DNA of 64,000 nucleotides from Halomonas aestuarii (lineage in GTDB: Bacteria; Pseudomonadota; Gammaproteobacteria; Pseudomonadales; Halomonadaceae), in assembly GCF_001886615.1 (NCBI RefSeq), contig NZ_CP018139.1, positions 310,001 through 374,000 of the forward strand, written 5' to 3'. A program made the translations under genes and the position numbers. Numbering within the stretch: the stretch's first letter is position 1; every line of letters starts with the position of its first letter. Below are positions 19,201 through 27,060 of this stretch, in pieces. The notes under the pieces are model-generated. The model ran no database searches and had not been told where the DNA came from. It saw only the letters and a list, made by a program, of their open reading frames with translations.

Positions 19201-19947
19201 ACCGGCACGCTGCAGGCCCGCTTGCATGCCGTGCAGCAGCAGGCCCAGACGGTGCTGGCCCAGTGGTCCAGGCTGACGCTGCCCGCCTACACCCACAGCA
19301 GCCTGCAGACCCAGCAGCAGGCGGCGAAGGTCTTCTCGCTGGAGGACCTCTCCCAGGGCGGCCGGGGCGGACTGCGCAGGCAGGCCCAGACCCTGCGCGA
19401 ACGCCTGGAACAGTGCCAGGCCTGCCTGCTGGAGAAGCTGGCCCTGCTGCCCGGCTCCCTTCGGCTGCAGTGGGGGCAGCTGGCGGAAGACGACCGCATC
19501 CGCGTGGAACAGGTGGCGTGGTGGCCGGGGCTCGAACGGGCCGAGCAGGACGATTTCAACGCCACCCGGACCATCGCAGAACTGGTCGACTGGTGGTTCC
19601 GGCAGCTCAGCGCCGACGCCGAGGCGGCCAGCCATCACGCCATGCGCACCATGATCCGCGCGAGCCTGATCTTCGCCTCGCTGGGCGATCCCCAGGAGAT
19701 CGTGCGGGGGACGGTGCTCGTGCCGCCGCGTGTGGCACGACCCGGAGAGCGCTTCCGGGTCCAGCTCAACCGCGCCGTCCAGCCGGGCGTCAAGCTGCAG
19801 CTGCTGGATCTGGATCAGCAGGTCGCGGCCGAACTGGCGGTCGAGGACCACGGCCCCGACAGCACCCAGGTGCGCATTGTCACCCTGGTGCAACCCGAAC
19901 TGACCGTCGACTCCCGCTTCGCGGTCGTCGGCAACGTTCGCCGGTAG
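16291..19947 (+). CDS. Very large eCIS protein of the same N-terminal family, copy 3, with coiled coils
   Basis: A 1218-residue protein, the second-longest in the locus. Its N-terminus carries the shared motif: LERLHLFAGRHLGEEEFDRQQAYADARL, PAGVVHGLRL, VVSPGLAVTPQGQTLNL (residues about 12-90). A central acidic-basic heptad-like stretch around residues 508-535 (LEAIENQIRTIRSRLEKTRDLLLLQRQQLDSQ) and another at about 790-870 look like coiled coils. A Thr/Ala/Ser-rich linker near 585-620 separates them. Its size and helicity make it a candidate for a fibre, cage or length-determining protein, but no domain supports a choice. SD-like GAGGAG lies 7 bases upstream of the ATG. The stop is 6 bases before the next start. 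Confidence 0.8.
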   Translation: MSLILLHRPIASAPALERLHLFAGRHLGEEEFDRQQAYADARLATLLKTRPAGVVHGLRLDSSGAGDLTDHDTFVVSPGLAVTPQGQTLNLQTPLKAEWRGLIEHYLARTATLDATGVYYLTLQQTLDTIDAPSVEPCQRAEFDPTRDSRLVAVTSVRLKRLAIAPEVVTGTPAQQLQNWIAADRVDGEFLGGFHQAIPLALLAISTSDDTHRVTWVSEAAGRYEAVPAAGYRVLLNQASATLRRTMQAYGEPTNAATPLAAFLDANLHLDYLPAAGQLPVNWLRHPDTVAPELLWLPPHLGVDMVPVPADAVGELIDRHLPRRMIDLRRPAGDRIRLLLALDRRDYRADLLDIPPTDARLEADIYRFYLRAYDAWHRWRRQFDHLYYVEPSNEPPLTAPAGLSAIEHRVLDPAQFKHLDLPRPALPPIPPTALFENVIRRALQASGTLGTDNAPPYPYDRGIPAPSAFYRDWLVTVDDASVPPPVPTPDDDGLVIQYAVALVELEAIENQIRTIRSRLEKTRDLLLLQRQQLDSQTVALSSLAGGVAGDGNGLKVARWLPYASLNTSLMPEELTATTPAAAAPVVRTTATRDPSPTTTGGTATRLSRSFSSSLLTSALNTSINSTPAYLTTKPETYSAFELGINKQRLDLLANLAKSAVSKPAFDAQEFRFGVLDHISPEIDEYNKAYYGMRDLVTTIRDLFDPTDAATLNKKLRVSEQSFGLVDPSRLDDEIETRTQQLADQAGPTEGESQDKKRLRLRGLVASQKRYEALFNAGKVLTHWISIVEGRYNRIERKLQGKLREHTRTLARIDKLSGRIRVARETLENLDRQLDEQLGDYGVAQRLLEEDWRQAHDANLERSRILTTALQGLYYVRVRNTPVSMVLPDPLALRHRGRHDIVPGCEGDADASLPQELEGFFDAVTEIPMDDWASLKPLHAQLPPFEKYGYLGKLRQARFAARPARPSLDSGTGTLQARLHAVQQQAQTVLAQWSRLTLPAYTHSSLQTQQQAAKVFSLEDLSQGGRGGLRRQAQTLRERLEQCQACLLEKLALLPGSLRLQWGQLAEDDRIRVEQVAWWPGLERAEQDDFNATRTIAELVDWWFRQLSADAEAASHHAMRTMIRASLIFASLGDPQEIVRGTVLVPPRVARPGERFRVQLNRAVQPGVKLQLLDLDQQVAAELAVEDHGPDSTQVRIVTLVQPELTVDSRFAVVGNVRR

Positions 19948-19953
19948 CCTCTC

Positions 19954-21540
19954 ATGCCGACCCCGGGCCGCGACACCACCATCGGCACCCTCCGCATCCG
20001 CGGACCGGCCAGCGTGCAGGACCGGGTAAGCCGGATCCTGCAGCAGGCCGACTGGCCGGATGCCGGCGGGGACGAGATCGTCTTCGTGCGACAGATCCAT
20101 GTGGCGGACAGCGCCGATCGCATCGGTCCGGCGGTGCAGGACCGGGTCCGCCAGTGCCTTCGCCACGGTACCGACCCGGCCAACGTCATGCGCTTCGCCA
20201 ACCGGCTGGAGATGCTGGCAGCGCTGCTCGCCGACCTGGCCGAGGGCGTCGCGGCCCGGCACTGGTACTGGCGACGCTGGTCACGCCTGGTGTCACTGCC
20301 CCCGAGTCAGGCGCTCTGCTCGATACTGGCGGACCATCAGACGCTGCTGAATGGACTGGCGGAGTCGCTGCATGCACGGCGACAGCTGGCCGGCGTCTGG
20401 CGGGCACTCGCCGACCCGGACGCCGAGCAACTGATGCGGGAACTGTGCTGGCGCAATGGTTACCGTCTCACCGACCGGGCATCGACGCCGCGTTCGGGCA
20501 GCACGCCCCAGGACCTGCCGCCACGGATCAGGGACCGCTGGCAACCGGCCCTGGCGACGATGCCCCCCGCCAGTCCGCGTTTCCGCCTGGCCGCCCTGCT
20601 GATCGCGCAGGAGACCGTCCCGCTGATGCTGATGCAGTCGGCGTCGGCGACCCTGTCCGCCGTCACCGAGCTACTGACCGGCGAGCCCGGGCTCGTGACA
20701 TCACCGGCCCGGCACGCCACCGGGCGCCCGCCGCCAGCCTGGAACCCGCGCCCGACGACGGAAACCCCGGAGTTCATCAGCGCTTCAGCGCATCCTCGGG
20801 CGGACACCGAGCCGCTGCGGTCCCCACCGTCGCAGGCGTCATCCGGGGACGACGAGACGGTCGAACCGACCGCCCCTTCGCCACATGAGCACCACCCCGT
20901 ACCCCCTGGACGACCGTCCGGGGGACTGCGGCCGGCGGACCGTGATCGGGAGTCGGGCCAGGCGGGCACCGGAACGCCTGGCGAATCGCGGCCATCTCAC
21001 CCGCTGAGCCGGATAGCGATTCGCACCAGCAACGACACCGACGCCCCTTCCCCGCCGGCGCCGGAGTTCCAGACCGAGCAGGGTGGCGCGCTCTATCTGC
21101 TGAACTTCCTCAACCGCCCGCCGTTGCCCTCCATCATGGGCGATTACCGCGACGCCCTCCCCAGCGGCTGGCTATGGCTCTATCGGGTCGCACAGCTGCT
21201 GGCGCTGGATGAACGCGACCCGCTGGTGCCTTTCCTGGCCACCCAGATGGGACTGGAGGATGCCCGCGACCTCGACGCCCTGCCGCCGTTGCCCGAACGC
21301 GAACGCATCGAAGCGCTGGCACGGCAGTGGTACGGCGCCTCCGGCCTCTGGCAGGCATCGTTGCTGAGGCTGCCCGCCCGTATCCGCTTCAGCGCCAGCC
21401 ATCTCGATATGCACACGGCCTTGTCCCATGCGCGGATCGAGGTGCGCCTGGCGGGGCTGGACCTGAATCCGGGCTGGCTGCCGTGGCTGGGCCGAGTCGT
21501 GCAGTTCCACTTCGAGCAGCCCACACAGGGAGGAACCTGA
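19954..21540 (+). CDS. eCIS-locus protein of unknown function, two conserved ends joined by a disordered linker
   Basis: A 528-residue protein. The N-terminal part (about 1-240) begins TIGTLRIRGPASVQDRVSRILQQADWP and contains DEIVFVRQIHV; the C-terminal part (about 360-528) contains EQGGALYLLNFLNR, LDMHTALSHARIEVRLAGLDLNPGWLPWLGRVVQFHF. Between them lies a long Pro/Arg/Ser/Thr-rich segment with no predictable structure. C-terminal blocks of the type 'R..GLD.dPGW.P.LGR.v.FHF' directly upstream of the ATPase gene are familiar from other eCIS loci, where the protein is usually left hypothetical. Whether it is related to the tape-measure family of PVC (Pvc14) is uncertain. It ends one base before the next ATG. 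Confidence 0.78.
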   Translation: MPTPGRDTTIGTLRIRGPASVQDRVSRILQQADWPDAGGDEIVFVRQIHVADSADRIGPAVQDRVRQCLRHGTDPANVMRFANRLEMLAALLADLAEGVAARHWYWRRWSRLVSLPPSQALCSILADHQTLLNGLAESLHARRQLAGVWRALADPDAEQLMRELCWRNGYRLTDRASTPRSGSTPQDLPPRIRDRWQPALATMPPASPRFRLAALLIAQETVPLMLMQSASATLSAVTELLTGEPGLVTSPARHATGRPPPAWNPRPTTETPEFISASAHPRADTEPLRSPPSQASSGDDETVEPTAPSPHEHHPVPPGRPSGGLRPADRDRESGQAGTGTPGESRPSHPLSRIAIRTSNDTDAPSPPAPEFQTEQGGALYLLNFLNRPPLPSIMGDYRDALPSGWLWLYRVAQLLALDERDPLVPFLATQMGLEDARDLDALPPLPERERIEALARQWYGASGLWQASLLRLPARIRFSASHLDMHTALSHARIEVRLAGLDLNPGWLPWLGRVVQFHFEQPTQGGT

Positions 21541-21541
21541 G

Positions 21542-23437
21542 ATGACGGACCTGGCCCTGCTGTCCATGCCGGACTCCAGCCTGTCCACCCTGCTGCAGTG
21601 GGTCGACACGGGTATTGCCCATTACTGCCGTCAGGAACGGGACGATGACTGGGACACGGCCGACCGTGCCATCCGCGAGCGCTGGCCGCTGCCGGGTAGC
21701 CGCCTGGCCGACTGCATCGACGAGTTGAGCCTCGGCCGGGAAGAGGCCTTCGTGCTGATCCTGGTGGGACTGGCGGAGACCCGGCCGCAGATCATCTTCG
21801 CCCTTCAGGCACTGCAACATCCCGACACGTCTGGTGCGGTCAGCGTGCACCTGGCACTGGAACTGATCAACAGCCTGTTCCCGCAAGGGTCCCCCTGGAA
21901 CGCGCTGGACCTGATCAACAGCCCACTGCTGACGAGGTCGCTGCTGGAACTCGAGGGAGAGGGTCCCCTGCCGTTGCAGACCCTGCGCATCCAGACGCCC
22001 TTCTGGTCGGTGCTGAACGACCGTGATCACCCCTGGCCCGGCACCCGGCCGATCGCCGGCGGAGACCGCGGCCTGTTGCCGAAGGACACCCGCCAGGCCC
22101 TGCCGACACTGGCACAGCCGCTGATGGACGGGCAGCTGCGACACCTGATCCTTCGCGGCCACCCCAACAGCGGGCGGCACGCGATGGCCCGGGCACTTGC
22201 CGAGCTCCTGGGCATGGAGCCGCTGTCCACGCCGCTGTCGCTCTGGCGGGAGCAAGCGTCCTTCCTGCTCGCCTGCCGCTACGCCAGGTGGCTGCCGGTG
22301 ATCGAGGTGGAACTGAGCGCCGGCGAGGCGCTGAAGCTGCCGGCGCATCCCCATCCGGCCATCATCATCCTGAACGCGGACGGTGCCGTCGCCGGCGATG
22401 CCTGCCTGGAACACCCGATGGGCCTGCCGGACCAGCAACAGCGCTTCGAGCTCTGGCAACGGGCCCTGGGGCAGGAAACGCTGGCGCGAGAGCTCAGCGG
22501 CAGCGTCCTGCTCAGCGGCCCCACCATCGTCCAGCTGGCGCACAGCGCTCGCCGCCATGCCGAGCAACGTGGCGAGCCGGTCGGCGCGGACCATGTCCGG
22601 CGGGCGCGCCAGGATCATGGCGCGGAAAAGCTGCGGCTGCTGGCACAGCCGGTAGTGTGCTATCTCACCCGGGATGCAGTCGTCTTTCCACCGCTGATCG
22701 AGCAGTGCCTCGAGGACATGATCGCCCGGGCGCAGCAGCGCGAGTCACTCTGGCGCCATCTGGGCAGTACCCTGCAGGCGAGCCGGAACAGCGGGCTCCG
22801 GGCGCTCTTCGTCGGAGAAAGCGGTACCGGCAAGACCCTGGCCGCCAGCTATCTGGCCAACCGGCTCGGCGCCCCGCTCTACCGCGTCGACCTCGGCGCC
22901 GTGATGAACAAGTACATCGGGGAGTCGGAGAAGAACCTGGGGCTGCTCCTGGACCAGGCCGCGGCCAGCGATGTCATCCTGCTGTTCGACGAGGCCGATT
23001 CGCTGTTCGGCAGCCGCACCGACGCCAAGCAGACCGGCGAACGCTACGCCAACAACCTCACGAACTATCTGCTGGCCCGCATCGAGAACCATCCCGGCAT
23101 CGTGATCCTCACCACCAACAGCCGGGAACGCATCGACAACGCCTTCAACCGTCGCATCGAGATCCTCATCGACTTTCCCCTGCCGGGCTTTGCCGAGCGT
23201 CTGCGCCTTTGGCACAGCCACCTCGGGGAGCGGGCGCCGGAGGGCGACGTCGTGCGCAGCCTGGCGAGCCACTGCGACCTGACCGGCGGACAGATTCGCA
23301 ATGCAGTACTGACCGCCGCCGGCACCCAGTCGACCAACGACCCCATCGAACCCCGGCACCTGGTGCAGGCGATAGCACGGGAATACCAGAAGCTCGGCCG
23401 CAGCATGCCCTCGGCGCTGGACAACCTGAAGGGTTGA
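21542..23437 (+). CDS. eCIS AAA+ ATPase (Pvc15/Afp15 type)
   Basis: A 631-residue AAA+ ATPase. The C-terminal module has Walker A GESGTGKT (residues 425-432), Walker B LLFDEAD (D483, E484), sensor-1 region IVILTTNSRE, and an arginine-finger-like NAFNRRIE; SLFGSRTDAKQTGERYANN is the segment between Walker B and sensor 1 typical of this family. The N-terminal half, about residues 1-380, is helical and contains a second, degenerate ATPase-like region without a P-loop. In PVC the ATPase is needed for assembly or cargo loading of functional particles. It is followed 2 bases later by the DUF4157 gene, in keeping with a loading role. Confidence 0.93.
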   Translation: MTDLALLSMPDSSLSTLLQWVDTGIAHYCRQERDDDWDTADRAIRERWPLPGSRLADCIDELSLGREEAFVLILVGLAETRPQIIFALQALQHPDTSGAVSVHLALELINSLFPQGSPWNALDLINSPLLTRSLLELEGEGPLPLQTLRIQTPFWSVLNDRDHPWPGTRPIAGGDRGLLPKDTRQALPTLAQPLMDGQLRHLILRGHPNSGRHAMARALAELLGMEPLSTPLSLWREQASFLLACRYARWLPVIEVELSAGEALKLPAHPHPAIIILNADGAVAGDACLEHPMGLPDQQQRFELWQRALGQETLARELSGSVLLSGPTIVQLAHSARRHAEQRGEPVGADHVRRARQDHGAEKLRLLAQPVVCYLTRDAVVFPPLIEQCLEDMIARAQQRESLWRHLGSTLQASRNSGLRALFVGESGTGKTLAASYLANRLGAPLYRVDLGAVMNKYIGESEKNLGLLLDQAAASDVILLFDEADSLFGSRTDAKQTGERYANNLTNYLLARIENHPGIVILTTNSRERIDNAFNRRIEILIDFPLPGFAERLRLWHSHLGERAPEGDVVRSLASHCDLTGGQIRNAVLTAAGTQSTNDPIEPRHLVQAIAREYQKLGRSMPSALDNLKG

Positions 23438-23439
23438 TC

Positions 23440-26400
23440 ATGGACAGCAAGCAGATTCACAAACCCAAGCCGGCGGCCCAGCACAAGCCCCAGGGGCCGA
23501 CTAAGGCCCGACGCAAGGTCTGCAAGCCGGCCTACCTGCAGCGCAAGCTCCAGGTCAGCGACCCCCAGGACGCCGAGGAGAAGGAAGCCGACGCCGTGGC
23601 GGCGGACGTGAAGCGCCGCGTCCGCCCGGCCCCCGACGAGGAAACGCCGCCGATCGCCTCCGCCCAGCGTGTCGTCGCCCGCAGCATCGCGCGCCAAGCA
23701 GACGCAGAGGAAGAGGAAGAAGAGGCCATGATGCCCAAGGTCAGGCGTCAGGCGCAGACCGAAGAAGAGGAGGAAGAGGCACAGACCAAGTCGCTGGGCA
23801 GGGTTCGCCGCCAGGAAGAAGAGGAAGCGGCCCAACCCAAGCTGATGCGCCAGCCAGAGGAGGAAGAGGAAACGGCGCAGACCCAACTGTTGCGCCAGCC
23901 AGAAGAGGAGGAAGCCCAGACCAGGCTCTGGCGCAAGGGAAGCGAAGAGGAAGAAGCCCCGACCGCCACAGCGGCCGGCGAGGAGCGGCAGGACACCTCC
24001 GCGGCGATGGTCGAGCAGAGAATCCAGAACAGCCGGGGCAATGGCAATCCGCTGCCGGATGCGGTGCTACGGGACATGGAACAGCAGTTCGGCAAGGACT
24101 TCTCCCATGTCGTCATCCATGCCGACAACGAGGCCGCCGAGCTCTGCAAGGAATTGAATGCCCGTGCCTTCACCATCGGCAGCGACATCTACTTCGCCCC
24201 GGGCGAGTTCACTCCGGAGACCGACACCGGCCGCGAACTGCTGGCCCATGAGTTGACCCATGTGGTCCAGCAGGGGCGCCATGTGGCGCGCAAGATCTAT
24301 CGAAACACTACCGAAAACACTGACGACCAATATTCCGTCAGTTCCGGAGATTATTCCGGAACCTCCATCAACACCCGTAGCGGCAGCCGTACACTGAGCC
24401 TGCCCAAACTGAATCTTCCTGCCCTTAAGCAACGCAACAGCGTCCTGTTTCCCGTACCGCTTCCGGTCCGTCAGGGACGCCGGCCTCGTACCACCCAAAC
24501 CAGCCAGTTCCGCACGGCTGTGCACAGTTCAGTCACTTCTAATTTCGTCAGCCTAGCCACCACGGCTCGTAATCAGAATGCGGTTGAGGATGACCCTGAA
24601 TCCGGCAGTGACCTCTTCTTCTTCATCCACAGTGAGAACCGCAGATTCATGCTGTTCGGGACACAGGAAAATCTGCTGCAACGCCTGGAAATCCCGATAT
24701 GGGACGCCGAGGGACGTGGCACGAACTTCCAAGTAGACCATATCAGGGAAATGCAGTTGAACGGAGACGATGGTGTAGGCAATTACGAGTTGCTCGAAGG
24801 TGACGCCAATATGGGCGCAGGCCGAGCCATCGCCGGTGAAATTCGCGACTCCATCAAGGGTGGTTTGGATGCACTCAAAGAGGAGAACCCCAATGCTCCA
24901 ATTCCCTCTTCACGCCGATGGAGCCGCGTAAAAAACAGCTATCAAGTCAGTTTCGCTTCATTGGGCTGGACGCTGGGCCACGATGGCTCCGGAAACGGCG
25001 ACCGTTTCTGGGGCGTTCAGGCCATCAAGGATGGCAACCATACCGAATTGTTAAGACCGATGACACGAGAAGAGCGTGAGCAGGTGGGCGCCGGTGGCCC
25101 TCCACGGGTTTACGCATCGGAACAAGGTGGCGAGCCGCTGCCGGGCATCAACCGGCCACGTCGCAACTGGATTCCGCGAGTGGATCTGGTGAGCTGGACG
25201 CCCAACGACGATGCCAGCAGCAACGAGCTGGGTACTATGGTGGTCAGCGCTTTTAAAGCCTCCAGTGCCAGGCGCAGAGCCGGCGGGATCGCCACATCCC
25301 CCGATTATCCGAATCAAAGCTGGTCCGTAAAACGCATACCGGGCATGAACGCCGGCTACATAGAGTCATCGAGCTACACCACTGCCATTCGAAACAGCTT
25401 GCGCCTACCCGGGATGAGCCCCATCGAACTGGATTCCGTTACTCTCTCGTCTGCCGGCATTCATGCCGAGGGTCGGGTGCTGCCTACTGTGCCACTGATC
25501 AGCCAGGCCGATATACGGATCAGCATCAGCGGCGATGATGCCCGTATCTTCAAGACTTTCTCACTGGAAGAACTCGACATCCCCTCTCCCTTCAGCGTCG
25601 AAAGCTGCGACCTGACCGTGTCTTACAGCACCTCCCGCGGGCTAGGAATCGAAGGCCGAGCCGACTTCAGCATAGACCGTATGGGGGAAGGCTATCTGGG
25701 TGCCTCGGCATCCACCCGGGATGGTTTTGCCCTCGAAGGGGGGTTCGATTTCGACAGCGAGCTGTTCGACCGCGCCAGTATAGACCTGTGGTATCGAGAT
25801 GATCAGTTAGGTGCCAGAGGCACCATCGGCATCGACCGAGCCGACAAGATCAGGGGCATTCGCTCCGCCAACATTACCGCCGAATACAACGAGGGTGACT
25901 TCTCGGCCGAGGGCGACGTACAACCCGACATTCCCGGCGTCCAGCAGGCCGGCCTGACCGTGGCCTATGCCGAGGAGGAAGGCCTCACCATCGGCGGCAA
26001 CCTGCAGCTCACCGCCAATCCGGCCATCCGCTCCGGCGCCATCGAGGTGACCGTCAACAAGCGCGGGGACGACTGGAGAGTCAGCGCCAACGGCACGGCC
26101 CAGCCGGCCATTCCCGGGATCGACTCCCAGCTCACCGTCGGCTACGACGACGGCGCCTTCACCGCCGAGTTCAGCGGGGCCTACCAGCGCGGCATGCTGT
26201 CCGGTCGTGTGACCGTCGGCGCCACCAACCGCGCCGTGGGCGAGGACGGCCGTCCAAGCGGCGACCCGTTGCCGGAGGGGGCGCTGAATATCTACGGCGC
26301 CGGTTCCGCCACCATCCAGATCGCGCCCTGGCTGCAGGGCACCGCCGGGATCCGCTTCGACCCCAACGGCGAAGTGACGGTCTCTGGCGAGATCGGCATC

Positions 26401-27060
26401 CCCAACGAGGTGGAGATCTTCGCGCGACGCGAGATCAACAAGTCGATCTTCAGCATCGCCGTGCAGGTGCCGATCGTGCCCGGCATCGTCGCCGAGGTGG
26501 GCGGCGGGCTCGGGGCGGTCGCCGGCATTGGCCCCGGGGTGATCGATGAGATGCGCATCGGCATCACCTACAACCCGGCCCACGAGGAAGACACCCGGGT
26601 CACCGGTGATGCGCACCTGAACGTGCCGGCAGATGCCGGGTTGAGGCTGTCGGTAAGGGCCGGCATCGGGCTCGGCATCACCGGGGCCAGCGCCACCGGT
26701 GGACTGGACATCGGCGGCACCCTAGGGATCGAAGGCATGGCCGAGGCCGGCGTCCATATCGACTGGACGCCCTCCGAGGGCCTGGACCTCAGTGCCAACC
26801 TGTCGGTCCACGCCCAGCCCAGTTTCACCTTCGACATCGGCGGTTACATCAGCGTCCGCGCCCTGGGCTTCAGCGTCTACGACGAGCGCTGGCAGTTCGC
26901 GTCCTACTCCTTCGGCTCCGGTTACCGCTTCGGCATACGCCTGCCGGTGCATTACCATGAGGGCGAGCCCTTCGACATCTCGCTGGACGACGTGCAGTTC
27001 GACGTGCCGGATATCGACACCAACCAGTTACTGCGGGGCCTGATCGGGAGGATTGCCTGA
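23440..27060 (+). CDS. DUF4157 (eCIS core) protein, candidate cargo/effector with HNH-like insert and beta-repeat C-terminus
   Basis: A 1206-residue protein. Start at 23440 (GTTGATC ATG) is 2 bases after the ATPase stop; the frame is open further left but there it shadows the ATPase. Layout: basic N-terminus (1-60); acidic repeats of the form R-x-x-EEEE-x-AQ (about 88-174); DUF4157 domain (205-280) with the HELTH motif at 270-274; a central module (about 285-800) including VDHI (432-435), N448 and N457 in an HNH-like spacing; a C-terminal part of repeated beta-strands with IPGI and PAI turns (about 700-1206). DUF4157 proteins are associated with eCIS loci and often carry toxin modules. The central DNA (about 24290-25900) is visibly less GC-rich and uses different codons than both flanks, as expected for an exchanged toxin module. 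Enzymatic activity is unproven. Confidence 0.88.
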   Translation: MDSKQIHKPKPAAQHKPQGPTKARRKVCKPAYLQRKLQVSDPQDAEEKEADAVAADVKRRVRPAPDEETPPIASAQRVVARSIARQADAEEEEEEAMMPKVRRQAQTEEEEEEAQTKSLGRVRRQEEEEAAQPKLMRQPEEEEETAQTQLLRQPEEEEAQTRLWRKGSEEEEAPTATAAGEERQDTSAAMVEQRIQNSRGNGNPLPDAVLRDMEQQFGKDFSHVVIHADNEAAELCKELNARAFTIGSDIYFAPGEFTPETDTGRELLAHELTHVVQQGRHVARKIYRNTTENTDDQYSVSSGDYSGTSINTRSGSRTLSLPKLNLPALKQRNSVLFPVPLPVRQGRRPRTTQTSQFRTAVHSSVTSNFVSLATTARNQNAVEDDPESGSDLFFFIHSENRRFMLFGTQENLLQRLEIPIWDAEGRGTNFQVDHIREMQLNGDDGVGNYELLEGDANMGAGRAIAGEIRDSIKGGLDALKEENPNAPIPSSRRWSRVKNSYQVSFASLGWTLGHDGSGNGDRFWGVQAIKDGNHTELLRPMTREEREQVGAGGPPRVYASEQGGEPLPGINRPRRNWIPRVDLVSWTPNDDASSNELGTMVVSAFKASSARRRAGGIATSPDYPNQSWSVKRIPGMNAGYIESSSYTTAIRNSLRLPGMSPIELDSVTLSSAGIHAEGRVLPTVPLISQADIRISISGDDARIFKTFSLEELDIPSPFSVESCDLTVSYSTSRGLGIEGRADFSIDRMGEGYLGASASTRDGFALEGGFDFDSELFDRASIDLWYRDDQLGARGTIGIDRADKIRGIRSANITAEYNEGDFSAEGDVQPDIPGVQQAGLTVAYAEEEGLTIGGNLQLTANPAIRSGAIEVTVNKRGDDWRVSANGTAQPAIPGIDSQLTVGYDDGAFTAEFSGAYQRGMLSGRVTVGATNRAVGEDGRPSGDPLPEGALNIYGAGSATIQIAPWLQGTAGIRFDPNGEVTVSGEIGIPNEVEIFARREINKSIFSIAVQVPIVPGIVAEVGGGLGAVAGIGPGVIDEMRIGITYNPAHEEDTRVTGDAHLNVPADAGLRLSVRAGIGLGITGASATGGLDIGGTLGIEGMAEAGVHIDWTPSEGLDLSANLSVHAQPSFTFDIGGYISVRALGFSVYDERWQFASYSFGSGYRFGIRLPVHYHEGEPFDISLDDVQFDVPDIDTNQLLRGLIGRIA

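Noticed and set aside
22288..23439. An open frame upstream of the DUF4157 protein that would make it 1590 residues
   Set aside because: It overlaps the ATPase gene in another frame; its sequence is Arg/Pro/Gly-rich shadow, and the ATG at 23440 follows the ATPase stop directly.
24241..24261. HELTH in the DUF4157 domain as proof of a metalloprotease
   Set aside because: The motif is a constant part of the DUF4157 domain and fits a zincin-like site, but no further ligand or activity evidence is visible, so I do not call it a protease.
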